A stretch of DNA of 64,000 bases. It comes from Actinomycetota bacterium. GTDB lineage: Bacteria; Actinomycetota; Acidimicrobiia; Acidimicrobiales; Ilumatobacteraceae. Numbering within the stretch: position 1 is the first letter of the stretch; each line of letters starts with the position of its first letter. Under the pieces are notes generated by a model. It worked only from the letters and a program-made list of their open reading frames with translations. It was not told the origin of the DNA and searched no databases. Of this stretch, positions 16,048-25,229 are shown piece after piece. Made by a program: the position numbers and the translations under genes. Location of the stretch: the NCBI GenBank assembly GCA_030645495.1, contig JAUSLV010000021.1:1-64000 (forward strand), given 5' to 3'.

Positions 16048-16653
16048 ATGAACAAGGCATGGATCACAAGTATCACGATCGCAGGCATCGTCGGCTCAGG
16101 TGGCGCAGCCTTCGCGGGGGTCAACGCCATCCAGAGCGCCTCAGCGGACAGTGCCCCTTCCGTCGGCGAGCAGGCGCTCGTGGCCCCGTCGGTGCGCACG
16201 GTCACCTACCAGATCGGTACCGCCGGCGTCGTCACCCTCACTTCTGATGGCACCACACTCACCGTCACCGAGTCGACCCCCGCCACCGGGTGGTCGCTGG
16301 TCAGCGGTTCGGCCGCTGCGGCTCACGTCGAGGTGCAGTTCACCGATGGGCAGCAGCTCGTCACGTTCCTCGCCGACCAGGTCGGCGACGACATCGCCGT
16401 CTCGGTCACCAATGTCGAGGCCCCCGGCGCCACGGTCACCACCGCCACGACGCCGATGACCGTCACCATCATCAGCTCCTCGGGTGAGAGCGATCCGGCG
16501 CCCACCCCAACGCCGGCCCCCACGCCGCCCACGGTCACCACCGTGCACACCAGCCCCACGCCCTCCGCCACCACTGCACCCAGCAGCCACGAGGATGATG
16601 ACGACGAGGACGAGGACGAGCACGACGACGAGGACGAGGGCGACGATGACTGA
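16048..16653 (+). CDS. Secreted protein with extremely acidic C-terminal tail
   Basis: This 201-residue protein has a Sec signal peptide (basic MNKAW, hydrophobic core, then Ala-rich cleavage region near residues 24-33), about 100 residues of Val/Thr-rich, probably beta-sandwich sequence, a Pro/Thr-rich linker, and a final stretch of about 20 residues made almost only of Asp and Glu. No known domain was recognised. The start is ATG at 16048 behind AGGAG at 16034-16038. It is the first gene of an operon with a membrane-anchored Ala/Pro/Thr-rich protein (8-base overlap), apbE and a ferric-reductase-like protein. The acidic tail could bind metal cations or a basic partner (inference). Confidence 0.78.
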   Translation: MNKAWITSITIAGIVGSGGAAFAGVNAIQSASADSAPSVGEQALVAPSVRTVTYQIGTAGVVTLTSDGTTLTVTESTPATGWSLVSGSAAAAHVEVQFTDGQQLVTFLADQVGDDIAVSVTNVEAPGATVTTATTPMTVTIISSSGESDPAPTPTPAPTPPTVTTVHTSPTPSATTAPSSHEDDDDEDEDEHDDEDEGDDD

Positions 16654-17455
16654 CTCCGATCAGGTCGATCAGGCAGCACGCCTCGCCGCCATCCGCGCTC
16701 GCCGCGGCCAGAGCCCCATCGCGGCCACCTCCTCGGCAGCAACCGAGCGCCCGGCCCGGGCCCCCCGTGCCGCGGCGCCCGCAGCGGCGAGCGCGGCGAC
16801 GTCGTGGGCTCCCCCGGTCGCCCAGGAAGGGCTGATCCCGGCACCCCCCGCCGATCGCACCGCAGCGCCCCTCGCTGCGGCCGCACCGGCACCGCGGGTC
16901 GCCGCCACTGCCCGCACCAACGCCGCACCGGCACGCACCGCACCGCCGGCCAAGGCCAAGGGCAAGAAGGCGCACCCGCACATCGCGGCCGGCGCCCGCA
17001 TCGTGGTCACCGGCCTCACCGCCTCGGGCATCTTCGGTCTCACCACCGTGATCGCCGCCGCGAACACACCGACGCCGGCGGCCACGCCGGTGCTCGACAC
17101 CACCGCCACCACACTGCCGGTGGCCGACCCGTCACTCACCACCACGGCCACCACGGTGGCCGGCGCGGTGCCACTGGTGCCCGGCCAGACCGTGGTGCTC
17201 ACCATCCCGCCGATCGGCGGTGTCGCCGCTCCTGCGGCCACCGCTGCACCCGCCGGGCAGCAGCAGGCCCCGGCCGCCGCCAACCAGCCGGCCGCTACTG
17301 CGGCGCCGGCCGCGCCGGCTGCCGCCGCGCCTGCCGCCCCGGCTGCCACGCCCGCACCCACGCCGGCACCCACGCCGCCCCCCACCACCGCCGCCCCGGT
17401 CACCACGCCTCCCCCGGCGCCGTGCACCACCACCGCGTCCGGAAAGTGCAAATAG
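16646..17455 (+). CDS. Membrane-anchored Ala/Pro/Thr-rich protein
   Basis: This 269-residue low-complexity protein has an N-terminal half (about 1-110) rich in Ala, Pro and Arg, a basic patch, a single membrane helix near residues 115-137 (VVTGLTASGIFGLTTVIAAA), and then an outside Pro/Ala/Thr/Gln-rich region. It ends with two cysteines in the last 12 residues (CTTTASGKC). ATG at 16646 overlaps the previous gene by eight bases. It lies 26 bases before apbE. It may be a wall-spanning scaffold or a disulfide-linked partner in the redox module. No enzymatic domain is visible. Confidence 0.75.
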   Translation: MTDSDQVDQAARLAAIRARRGQSPIAATSSAATERPARAPRAAAPAAASAATSWAPPVAQEGLIPAPPADRTAAPLAAAAPAPRVAATARTNAAPARTAPPAKAKGKKAHPHIAAGARIVVTGLTASGIFGLTTVIAAANTPTPAATPVLDTTATTLPVADPSLTTTATTVAGAVPLVPGQTVVLTIPPIGGVAAPAATAAPAGQQQAPAAANQPAATAAPAAPAAAAPAAPAATPAPTPAPTPPPTTAAPVTTPPPAPCTTTASGKCK

Positions 17456-17481
17456 CGGCTCGCCGCGCAAGGATTCACTCC

Positions 17482-18396
17482 ATGAGCACCGAACCCATCG
17501 AGCGCGAGCTGCGCGTGATGGGAAGTCGCTGCTTCCTGGTGGTGCACGGTGGCACTGTCGAGCTGCTCGATCGGGCGGAGTTCCGCCTGCGTGAGCTGGA
17601 GTCGTTGTGGAGCCGTTTCCGCGACGACAGCGACATCACCCGTGCCAACCAGGCAGCCGGACAACCTGTACACGTGCACGAGGACACCCTCGCCGTGGTC
17701 AGCCGTGCGCTCGACGCGTGGCGGCAGACGGCCGGGCGCTTCGACATCACCGTGCTGCCAGCGCTGCTGGCCGCCGGGTACACGCACAGCACCGTCGACG
17801 ACTCGGCGGCACCCCGCATCGTCGGCAACCGCATCGGCCAGAGCGCGATGGTGCAGGTGAATTACGCCGACTCCACGCTCACCGTACCGGCCTTCGGTGC
17901 GATCGATCTCGGCGGCATCGGCAAGGGCTTCGCGGCCGACATCGTGGCCGAGGAACTCATCGAGGCCGGTGCCACCGGAGCGTTGGTGAACGTGGGAGGC
18001 GACCTCGCCGCCCTCGGTAGCCCGGGCGACGAGGAGGTGTGGATCATGGGGATCGAAGACCCTCGCGATCCTCCGCACCACGTCGCCGTGTTCCGCCTGC
18101 TCACCGGTGGCGTGGCCACGTCGGGCACCACGATCCGCAAGTGGACCCGCAGCGACGGCACCACTGCCCACCACCTGATCGACCCCACACAGTCGCAGCC
18201 CTCTGCCGTGGGCATCGCCACGGCAACGGTGATCGCCTCCGATGCCGCCACCGCCGAAGCCTTCGCGACGGCGGCGATGATGTTGCCGGCCGAGGCCGGA
18301 GTGGCCATGCTCGACGAGGTGCACCTCGCCGGGCTGGTGGTCACCACCGACGGACACGTCGTCCGCACGAACACCCTGAAAGACTTCCTCGCATGA
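17482..18396 (+). CDS. apbE: FAD:protein FMN transferase (ApbE family)
   Basis: This 304-residue ApbE-family enzyme covalently attaches FMN from FAD to Ser/Thr of target flavoproteins. Characteristic blocks are the N-terminal MGSRCFLVV, the LWSRFRDDSDITRAN segment, the GAIDLGGIGKGFAAD motif around residues 137-151, GALVNVGGDLAALG, and the C-terminal GGVATSGTT and HHLIDP motifs with the Mg/flavin-binding Asp. No signal peptide is obvious, although family members often act outside. ATG at 17482. Its stop overlaps the next start (ATGA), coupling it to the haem membrane protein. No recognised FMN-accepting domain is encoded alongside. Confidence 0.93.
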   Translation: MSTEPIERELRVMGSRCFLVVHGGTVELLDRAEFRLRELESLWSRFRDDSDITRANQAAGQPVHVHEDTLAVVSRALDAWRQTAGRFDITVLPALLAAGYTHSTVDDSAAPRIVGNRIGQSAMVQVNYADSTLTVPAFGAIDLGGIGKGFAADIVAEELIEAGATGALVNVGGDLAALGSPGDEEVWIMGIEDPRDPPHHVAVFRLLTGGVATSGTTIRKWTRSDGTTAHHLIDPTQSQPSAVGIATATVIASDAATAEAFATAAMMLPAEAGVAMLDEVHLAGLVVTTDGHVVRTNTLKDFLA

Positions 18397-18980
18397 ACCA
18401 ACACTCCTGGTGGTACCTCTCCAGGGCCAGCGGCCTGGTGTCCTGGGTGGTGCTCGCCGTCACCTGCCTGTGGGGCATCCTGCTGATCACGCGCATGCTG
18501 AAGCCCGCCGATCGGCCGGCGTGGCTGCTCGATCTGCACCGCTACCTCGGCGTGCTCTCGATCGTCACCACACTGGTGCACGTCGGGCTGTTGTTGGGCG
18601 ACAAGTGGATGGCCCCCACGTGGAAGGAACTCGTGGTGCCCGGCGCGCTGAAGCCGGCCACCGAGGCCCGCATGGCGCCCGGCGCCGGCGCGGCGATGAA
18701 CTGGGGCATCTACGCGATGTACCTGATGATCGTGATCCAGGTGTCGTCGTGGGGGATGAAGCTGATCCCGAAGAAGATCTGGCACTTCATCCACCTCACG
18801 TCGTACGCGCTGTTCGTGATGGCCACCATCCACGGCCTGCAGGCGGGCAGCGACGTCGACAACATCGTGCTGCTGCTCAGCATGTCGGGCATCATCGGCA
18901 TCGTGCTGTTCGCCCTCGTGGCCCGCATCCTGCAGGGCCGGGCCAAGAAGATCCAGCGCGCTCAAGCAAGGGCATCGTAG
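18393..18980 (+). CDS. Ferric-reductase-like transmembrane haem protein
   Basis: This 195-residue integral membrane protein has about five to six helices, resembling the ferric reductase-like/MsrQ transmembrane domain. Histidines suited to bis-haem ligation lie in facing helices: LHRYLG and LVHVG in the second helix region, and FIHLTSY and ATIHGL in later helices. There is no cytoplasmic FAD/NAD domain, so it would only pass electrons across the membrane. It starts inside the apbE stop codon and ends the operon. With ApbE upstream this suggests delivery of electrons to a flavinylated extracytoplasmic acceptor (inference). Confidence 0.85.
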   Translation: MNQHSWWYLSRASGLVSWVVLAVTCLWGILLITRMLKPADRPAWLLDLHRYLGVLSIVTTLVHVGLLLGDKWMAPTWKELVVPGALKPATEARMAPGAGAAMNWGIYAMYLMIVIQVSSWGMKLIPKKIWHFIHLTSYALFVMATIHGLQAGSDVDNIVLLLSMSGIIGIVLFALVARILQGRAKKIQRAQARAS

Positions 18981-19040
18981 GGCACCTGACCTACCATCGC
19001 TGGTGGCGCCGACACGGGGCGCGAGAGCGAGGAATTCGTC

Positions 19041-20282
19041 ATGATCGACTGGACCGAAGAGCAGCAGATGGTGCGCGAGGCAGTGAAGCGCTTCGTCGAT
19101 GAAGAGGTGCGCCCGCACGTGGAGGAGCTCGAGCACGGCGACCTGCCGCCGTACGACATCCTGCGCAAGATGCTGGCCACGTTCGGCATGGACGACCTGG
19201 CTCGCGACCGGTTCGACCGCCAGATCGCGCGTGAGACGGAGCTCGCCGCGGCGGCGGCGCGTGGCGAGGCCGCGCCCGAGGCGACGAAAGAGCCAAAGGG
19301 CGGCGACGGCGCCGGCCTCACCCTGATCCCCACGATCGAGCTGTGCCGAGTGTGCCCCGGAATGGTGACGGCAATGGGCGTCAGCATGGGCCTCACCGCG
19401 GCGGCGATCCTGGCCAAGGGCACCACCGCCCAGAAGGTGCGCTGGGCACGCGACCTGCTGACCATGGAGAAGGTGGGCGCGTGGGCGATCACCGAGCCTG
19501 GCAGCGGCAGCGACGCGTTCGGCTCGATGAAGAGCACCGCCCGCCGCGACGGCGACGACTACATCCTCAACGGCTCGAAGACGTTCATCACCAACGGGCC
19601 GTACGCCGACACCACGGTGTTCATCTGCAAGCTCGACGAGGGCAACGCCCCCGAGCAGCGCAAGGTGTTGTCGTTCGTGCTCGATCGCGGCATGCCCGGG
19701 TTCGTGCAGTCCAAGCCGCTGCGCAAGATGGGCATGCACTCGTCGCCCACCGGCGAGCTGTTCCTCGACGACGTGCGCGTGGGCCGCGACCGTTTGATCG
19801 GCGAGACCGAGAACGTGTCGTCGGGTGGCCGTGACGGCGCGAAGGCGACGTTCATGCAAGAGCGCGCCGGCGTGGCCGCGATGGCCCTCGGCGTGATCGA
19901 GGAGTGCCTGCAGCTGAGCGTGCAGTACGCCAAGGATCGAGTGCAGTTCGGCAAGCGGATCGGCGACTTCCAGCTGATCCAGGAGAAGCTGGCGCGGATG
20001 GAGGTGGCGCGCATGAACGTGCAGAACCTGGTGTTCCGCACGATCGAGATGAGCACCACCGGCCACTCGATGACGCTGGCCGAGGCCTCGGCGATGAAGC
20101 TGTACAGCGCCCGCGCGGCCACCGAGGTGGCGCTGGAGGCGGTGCAGCTGCACGGCGGCAACGGCTACATGAGCGAGTTCCGCGTCGAGCAGTTGGCCCG
20201 CGACGCCAAGGTGCTGCAGATCTACGCCGGCACCGACGAGATCCAGATCACGCACATCGCCAAAGACCTGCTGCGGCGCTGA
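19041..20282 (+). CDS. Acyl-CoA dehydrogenase (isovaleryl-type active site)
   Basis: This 413-residue FAD-dependent acyl-CoA dehydrogenase has the mid-domain motif AWAITEPGSGSDAFG, the helical domain with KDRVQFGKRIGDFQ, and the C-terminal QLHGGNGYMSEFRVEQLARDAKVLQIYAGTDEIQ signature. At the medium-chain catalytic position it has Ala396 (YAGT). The base is instead supplied by Glu274 in QERAG, as in isovaleryl- and long-chain enzymes. A variable loop of about 35 residues (70-105) is rich in Ala, Glu and Lys. ATG at 19041 behind GAGGAA. It appears to be a single gene followed closely by the DUF2817 gene. Confidence 0.93.
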   Translation: MIDWTEEQQMVREAVKRFVDEEVRPHVEELEHGDLPPYDILRKMLATFGMDDLARDRFDRQIARETELAAAAARGEAAPEATKEPKGGDGAGLTLIPTIELCRVCPGMVTAMGVSMGLTAAAILAKGTTAQKVRWARDLLTMEKVGAWAITEPGSGSDAFGSMKSTARRDGDDYILNGSKTFITNGPYADTTVFICKLDEGNAPEQRKVLSFVLDRGMPGFVQSKPLRKMGMHSSPTGELFLDDVRVGRDRLIGETENVSSGGRDGAKATFMQERAGVAAMALGVIEECLQLSVQYAKDRVQFGKRIGDFQLIQEKLARMEVARMNVQNLVFRTIEMSTTGHSMTLAEASAMKLYSARAATEVALEAVQLHGGNGYMSEFRVEQLARDAKVLQIYAGTDEIQITHIAKDLLRR

Positions 20283-20294
20283 AATGATGGGCCG

Positions 20295-21380
20295 ATGAAG
20301 CTCAGCCCCTCATACCCCGTCGCCCGCGCTGCATTCCTCGATGCCGCGCGGGCCGCGGGCGCAACGCTCACCGCGTACCCACACCCGCTGACCGGGCCCG
20401 AGGGTGAACAGCTGGCGGTGGATGTGGCCGAGCTGGGCCCGGCCGATGCGCAGCACGTGGTGCTGGTGGTGTCGGCCACGCACGGGGTGGAGGGCTACTG
20501 CGGGTCGGCGCTGCAAACCCGTTGGCTGGCCGCTCGGGCCGCCGAGCGCCCGGCCGGTGTGCGCGTGATCCATGTGCATGCGCTGAACCCGTACGGGATG
20601 GCGTGGGTGCGGCGGGTGAACGAGGACAATGTCGACCTCAACCGAAACTTCGTCGATTGGGCCCAGCCCGTGCCCACCAACCCCGACTACGACCTGCTCG
20701 CCGACCTGCTGGTGTCGGCCACGTTCACGCCTGACGAGCAGCAGCGCACCACCGAGGCACTGCTGGGCTACGCCGTGGAGTGGGGCTTCCCCCGCCTGCA
20801 AGAGGTGGTCAGCGGCGGGCAGTACGCGCACCCCACCGGCGTCTTCTACGGCGGCACCGGCCCGGTGTGGTCGCATCGTTGGCTGCGCGAGTTCTGCGCG
20901 GCGTCGCTGCCGGCGGCGCAGCGGGTGACGATCATCGATCTGCACACCGGCCTGGGGCCGTGGGGCGTGGGCGAGCTGATCGCCAGCGCTGCGCCCGGCG
21001 AGCCGCTGTTCGATCGTGCCGCCGCGCTGTGGGGCGACGACGTGCGCTCGATGCTGGCCGGCGACAGCGTGTCGGCCGTGCTGGCCGGCGACTGGCTGAA
21101 CGTGGCCGACCAGCTGGCCCCACACGCGCAGGTCACACCGATCACGATCGAGTACGGCACGGTCGATCCGGTGACGGTGCTGCAGTCGCTGCGCGCCGAC
21201 GCCTGGCTGCACAGCCACGGCGACCCGCGCGGCCCCGAAGCCCCCGCCGTGCGCGCCCAGGTGCGGGCCGCATTCGCCGACGACGACCCCGCCTGGATCG
21301 AGGCCTGCTGGCCGCGCTACGTGGACGTCATGTCGGCCGCCCTGGGGGCTGAAGTGGGGCCTGACCAGCACCTTCCGTGA
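20295..21380 (+). CDS. DUF2817 protein, M14-type zinc carboxypeptidase-like
   Basis: This 361-residue soluble protein matches the DUF2817 group, which is related to M14 metallocarboxypeptidases and aspartoacylases. Likely zinc ligands are His in ATHGVEGYCGS (near residue 62) and a later His in IIDLHTGLG (near 217). An Arg/Asn substrate segment (EDNVDLNRNF) and a late catalytic Glu candidate (TIEYGT) are also visible. No signal peptide is seen, so it is probably cytoplasmic. It follows the acyl-CoA dehydrogenase by 12 bases and is likely cotranscribed with it. The natural substrate is unknown. Confidence 0.85.
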   Translation: MKLSPSYPVARAAFLDAARAAGATLTAYPHPLTGPEGEQLAVDVAELGPADAQHVVLVVSATHGVEGYCGSALQTRWLAARAAERPAGVRVIHVHALNPYGMAWVRRVNEDNVDLNRNFVDWAQPVPTNPDYDLLADLLVSATFTPDEQQRTTEALLGYAVEWGFPRLQEVVSGGQYAHPTGVFYGGTGPVWSHRWLREFCAASLPAAQRVTIIDLHTGLGPWGVGELIASAAPGEPLFDRAAALWGDDVRSMLAGDSVSAVLAGDWLNVADQLAPHAQVTPITIEYGTVDPVTVLQSLRADAWLHSHGDPRGPEAPAVRAQVRAAFADDDPAWIEACWPRYVDVMSAALGAEVGPDQHLP

Positions 21381-21434
21381 GCAGCTTGCGCGAAACCTGA
21401 TAGCTTCTGCGCGAATCTGAGCCGGGGGGCTGTC

Positions 21435-24400
21435 ATGCGGATGCGCACATTGGTCAAGGTCGGGTTGGCGGCTGTGCTCGCCATGGGTCCAGTGGTGCTG
21501 ACGTCGGTCGCGCCTGCCGGCGCGACGGGCGAGCCGCTCAGCGGTGTGGTCACCGACTCCACGGGCAACCCGCTGGAGGGCGTGTACGTCAGCTTGCTAG
21601 GTGCCGGTGCCAGCGGCACGTTCACCGACGCCGCCGGCAACTACGCGATGTGGCCCGCCGACGGCACGTACCAGCTCACGTTCTCCAAGCCTGGGTACCG
21701 CGGCGAGATCTACGACGAGCTGGTCTACCCGGCCATGGGCCTGCCCCCCACGGGCGCACCGGTCACCATCTCGACAGGGTCGCCGCTCACCATCGACGAG
21801 TCGCTTATGCGGCTGCCGCAACTCACCGGCACCGTGGTCGACCGTCAGGGTAACCCTGTGGCCGCCAGCGTCTCGGGCGCCAATGTCTTTCCCGGCCAAC
21901 CCAACGGGGGCGGCACCGTCGCCACGGGTGGCAACTTCACGCTCGAAGTTCCGCAGAGCGGCACGTACCGCGTCAGCGGGTTCGCCGGCGGGTTCCTCAG
22001 CACCTGGGCACCCAGCACGCTCGACGTCAATGCCGCTCAGTCGTGGGCCGTCGGCTACGACCAGACCGTCGACATCGGTCAACTGACACTGTTGCGCGGC
22101 GGCAGCATCAGCGGCACCGTCACCTCCAGCAACGGCCCGATCGTCGGCGCCCAGGTGACGGCGAACCCCAACCCACCGCTGCCCTTCGGGGTCCTCGGCG
22201 TCAGCGGGTTCGCCACGACCGCCATCGACGGTACCTACACCATCAGTGGCCTCCCCGAGGCCAGCTACCAGGTCAACTTCTCCGCGTCCGGCTACCTCGG
22301 CGAGGTCTACGACAACTTTCCGGTGAACGGCTTCAACCGCACCGCGGTCGCCGTCGTCGAGGGCCAGGCAGCTGCGAACGCCGACGCCCAGTTGGGGGCC
22401 GCCGCCATCGTCACCGGGCACGTCACCGACCACCTGGGTAATCCGCTGCCAGGCGCCACGGTTCAGGCGTACCTGCAGGGTGGATCCGGCCTGTCAACGA
22501 CCAACACCATCACCAACTTCAACGGCGACTACACCATCACCGGTCTGGCGAACGGCGCATACGTGATCAGCGCCAGCAGCGCGGGCCTCGCCCAAGGCTT
22601 CATCAGCGGCGCATCCATTCCCAGCCCGGCCGACGTGCTCAATCTGGCGGGCGGCACTACCACCACGGCCAACTTGACCCTACAACCGCTGGGTGCGATC
22701 ACCGGGCGGGTGCTGCAGCCAGACGGCCAGCCTCTGGCCGGCTCATGGGTCAGCGTATTGGCGATCACCGCGCCGGGGGTCCAGTTCTTCGCGGCAAGCT
22801 TCGCGAGCTACTCCACCGGCACCACCACCGACGCGAACGGCTACTACACCTTCCCCGCCCTCGCCCCGGTGACGTTCCGCGTCAGTGCCGGCGCGGCCAC
22901 CCAGAACGATCCGTTGACCTGGGAGTACTACCTCGACCAGTACAGCGAGGCCACCGCCACCCCGGTTGTCGTTCCAGCGGGCGGCACCGCGACCAACATC
23001 GACTTCCAGCTCGAGGTCGGCGGCGTGATCTCCGGACGCATCACCGACCCTGCCGGCAACCCGATCGTCGGCACGTACGTCAGTGCGAGTGGTCCGAACG
23101 GAGAGAACGGCGGCGCCACCCTGACCGACGCCAACGGCGAGTACACCATGCGTGGTATCACTCCCGGTTCGTTCACCGTGCAGGCGAGCCCGATCGGCGA
23201 CTACCCGCAGACGTTCCACCCGTCCACCACGTCGTTCGCCGAGGCGACACTTGTGTCCGTGGGCCTCGGCGAAGTGCGCACCGGTATCGACATCCAGATG
23301 CAGGCGGCAGCGCGCATCGAGGCCACGGTGCTCGACCCCAGCGGCAACCCGATCCCGGTCAGCGGCAGCGGCTACGCGTTCTGGGGCCTTGGCTTCTGCG
23401 TCGATCCGGCAGTGCCGGTCGCTGCCCTTCCACCCTGTACCGACGGGACGTTCGGGGCTAGTCCAGCGAATTCCGCCAAGCCATCCGACGGCCACTGGGT
23501 GGGCACCGGCATCGCCAGCGACACCTACAACGTGGCCGCCTTCGCGGGATTCCCGATGGCGACCTCGGCCAGCACACAGCTCACGCTCGGTGCCGGCGAT
23601 GTGGCCACCTGCACGTTCCAGATCAACGGGCCGGCCTCGTGCACGGTCACGCATAGCCCAACCGAGCCCGACGCCGACGGCGTGCCTGCCACCACCGAGG
23701 ATGGCGTGGCACCCGGGGGTGACGGCAACGGCGATGCCGTGCCCGACTCGCAGCAGAGCAATGTCACCTCGCTGCCCAGCCCGGTGCCCGGCGGCGGCTA
23801 TGTCACCGTTGCGGCGCCGGCCGGCCTCGAGTTGTCGTCGGTAACGGTCGTCGACCCGGCAACGATCGGGGCCACGCCCCCGCCCGGCGCCACGGTCGAC
23901 AACGGCGTGATCGCCTACACGGTCAGCGGTGTCACGCCCGGCGCCACGGTCGACATCGACGTGTACCTCACCACGCCCACTACCGCCACCGGCTACGCCA
24001 AGGTGCAGGCCGGTCAGTGGGTGCCGCTGCCGGGCGCAGCGTTCACCAAAGTGAACGACAGCCACTTCGTGCTGCACCTCACCGACGGCGGCAACGGCGA
24101 CGAGGACGGGCAGGCGAACGGCGTGGTCGTCGATCCGGGCGCGCCGATCAGCCTGGACACCACGGCCCCCACCATCACCTGCCCGGCGGCGCCGACGTTC
24201 GTGCTGAACGCCACCGGGGCAGTCGTCACCGCACAGGTGGCCGACGCAGGAGCAGGCGTGGCCAGCAGCACTGCCGGTGCGGCGGCCGTGACCACGGCGA
24301 TCGGCAACGGCACTGCCACCATCACCGCCACCGATCTGGCCGGCAACTCGGCCAGCGTGCCGTGCGCCTACCTCGTGGGCGTGCGCATCACCCGGTTCGC

Positions 24401-24749
24401 CATCGGCGAGGACGATGACGATGATCACGGCGATGGTCACGGCGCGGCGCGGATCGAGGCGGGTGAAACCGTGAAGGTCTCGTGGCGCACGGTCGATGCG
24501 AAGGGCAAGCCCGTTGCTGTCCCGGCGAATGCCGCACTCCGCACCGCTGCCACCACCTGCGCCTCCGACCCGGTGGTCACCGGGCCCGACACCGCCGCCA
24601 ACCTCACCAACCAGGGCGTGAAGTACAAGGGCAACGGCTACTGGGAAGCCAAGTGGCGCACCGACAAGGCCTGGCGCGGTTGTCGCCAGCTGACGGTCGT
24701 CGTGCTGGGCGACTCGGAGACAGAACAGTTCCGCTTCGTTCGCGGCTGA
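21435..24749 (+). CDS. Large secreted protein with carboxypeptidase-regulatory-like repeats and PxKF-type C-terminus
   Basis: This 1,104-residue protein has a Sec signal peptide (cleavage near residue 31 after PAGA). Residues of about 34-690 hold six or seven repeats of the carboxypeptidase regulatory-like (transthyretin-fold) type, each starting with a pattern such as SGVVTDSTGNPLEGV or SGRITDPAGNPIVG. A domain of about 170 residues resembling the choice-of-anchor U type follows (DADGVPATTEDG...GDGNGD). Then come a Ca-binding-like acidic patch (EDDDDDHGDGHG) and a C-terminal PxKF-like domain ending WEAKWRTDKAWRGC. It is probably a cell-surface or released adhesive/structural protein. ATG at 21435 follows a poor Shine-Dalgarno. 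It is a single gene. Confidence 0.85.
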   Translation: MRMRTLVKVGLAAVLAMGPVVLTSVAPAGATGEPLSGVVTDSTGNPLEGVYVSLLGAGASGTFTDAAGNYAMWPADGTYQLTFSKPGYRGEIYDELVYPAMGLPPTGAPVTISTGSPLTIDESLMRLPQLTGTVVDRQGNPVAASVSGANVFPGQPNGGGTVATGGNFTLEVPQSGTYRVSGFAGGFLSTWAPSTLDVNAAQSWAVGYDQTVDIGQLTLLRGGSISGTVTSSNGPIVGAQVTANPNPPLPFGVLGVSGFATTAIDGTYTISGLPEASYQVNFSASGYLGEVYDNFPVNGFNRTAVAVVEGQAAANADAQLGAAAIVTGHVTDHLGNPLPGATVQAYLQGGSGLSTTNTITNFNGDYTITGLANGAYVISASSAGLAQGFISGASIPSPADVLNLAGGTTTTANLTLQPLGAITGRVLQPDGQPLAGSWVSVLAITAPGVQFFAASFASYSTGTTTDANGYYTFPALAPVTFRVSAGAATQNDPLTWEYYLDQYSEATATPVVVPAGGTATNIDFQLEVGGVISGRITDPAGNPIVGTYVSASGPNGENGGATLTDANGEYTMRGITPGSFTVQASPIGDYPQTFHPSTTSFAEATLVSVGLGEVRTGIDIQMQAAARIEATVLDPSGNPIPVSGSGYAFWGLGFCVDPAVPVAALPPCTDGTFGASPANSAKPSDGHWVGTGIASDTYNVAAFAGFPMATSASTQLTLGAGDVATCTFQINGPASCTVTHSPTEPDADGVPATTEDGVAPGGDGNGDAVPDSQQSNVTSLPSPVPGGGYVTVAAPAGLELSSVTVVDPATIGATPPPGATVDNGVIAYTVSGVTPGATVDIDVYLTTPTTATGYAKVQAGQWVPLPGAAFTKVNDSHFVLHLTDGGNGDEDGQANGVVVDPGAPISLDTTAPTITCPAAPTFVLNATGAVVTAQVADAGAGVASSTAGAAAVTTAIGNGTATITATDLAGNSASVPCAYLVGVRITRFAIGEDDDDDHGDGHGAARIEAGETVKVSWRTVDAKGKPVAVPANAALRTAATTCASDPVVTGPDTAANLTNQGVKYKGNGYWEAKWRTDKAWRGCRQLTVVVLGDSETEQFRFVRG

Positions 24750-24759
24750 GACGAACCGC

Positions 24760-24990
24760 CTAGATCCAGATCGCGTTCACCTGCAGCACGCGGGTGACGA
24801 TCGGGTCGTCGAAGCGGGGCACATGGTCGAGCCTGGCCGCGATCGCGTCCAGCGAGTCGCGTTCGGCGCGCAGGCCGCGCTTGTAGTCGGCGTTGTCGGT
24901 GTCGATGATCTCGCCGCGCAGTTCCTTCACGTACGAGGCCAACACCTCGCGCAACAGGTGCGCTTCGCTTTCGTCGAGGTGCAGATCCAT
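24760..24990 (-). CDS. Small protein of unknown function
   Basis: This 76-residue, highly charged, mostly helical protein begins MDLHLDESEAHLLREVLASYVKELRGEI. The start is ATG at 24990 behind AGAGGACG; longer readings to 25101 would run through a hairpin and are less likely. No cysteine or membrane segment is present. A strong hairpin lies 55-86 bases upstream in its own leader. It converges on the large secreted protein gene (10 bases between stops) and is divergent from the lipoprotein at 25230. No function is recognised. Confidence 0.75.
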   Translation of the reverse strand: MDLHLDESEAHLLREVLASYVKELRGEIIDTDNADYKRGLRAERDSLDAIAARLDHVPRFDDPIVTRVLQVNAIWI

Positions 24991-25044
24991 GGGACCACGT
25001 CCTCTTCTCCGGGGTCGGCCCGGTTCGGGATCGGGGGAGAAGTT

Positions 25045-25076
25045 GGTGGGAGGCGCCCCCGATGACGCCTCCCACC
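25045..25076. other. Strong hairpin in a divergent promoter region
   Basis: GGTGGGAGGCG and CGCCTCCCACC form a perfect eleven-base stem around a ten-base loop. The hairpin sits between divergent genes, where a terminator is not expected, 55 bases before the ATG at 24990 on the minus strand. It may be an attenuator or leader structure for that small gene, or part of a small RNA. Confidence 0.45.
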
Positions 25077-25229
25077 ACCCAACGCTCTCAGGCACACGCA
25101 AGCGTGGGCCTTGGCGACGGGATCTTGTTGCACCTCTCAGATACCGCCGCGGCCGCCGCGACTCCTAGGGGCGAACGTCACGACCAGGGGCACTGTCGGC
25201 TGGGGCCGTCGAAGGCGCATGCTGAAGCT

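Noticed and set aside
16415-16440. ApbE flavinylation motif in the secreted acidic protein
   Set aside because: The sequence reads PGAT rather than (S/T)GA(T/S), and no FMN-binding domain surrounds it, so I do not call it a flavin site.
17862-20255. A 797-codon minus-strand open frame
   Set aside because: It is antisense to apbE, the ferric-reductase-like gene and the acyl-CoA dehydrogenase. Its composition is that of a shadow.
25081-25140. Glycine riboswitch, suggested by CTCTCAGGCA
   Set aside because: The upstream conserved elements of the gcvT motif (GAAGGGGCAA-type core) are absent and the downstream gene is not linked to glycine.
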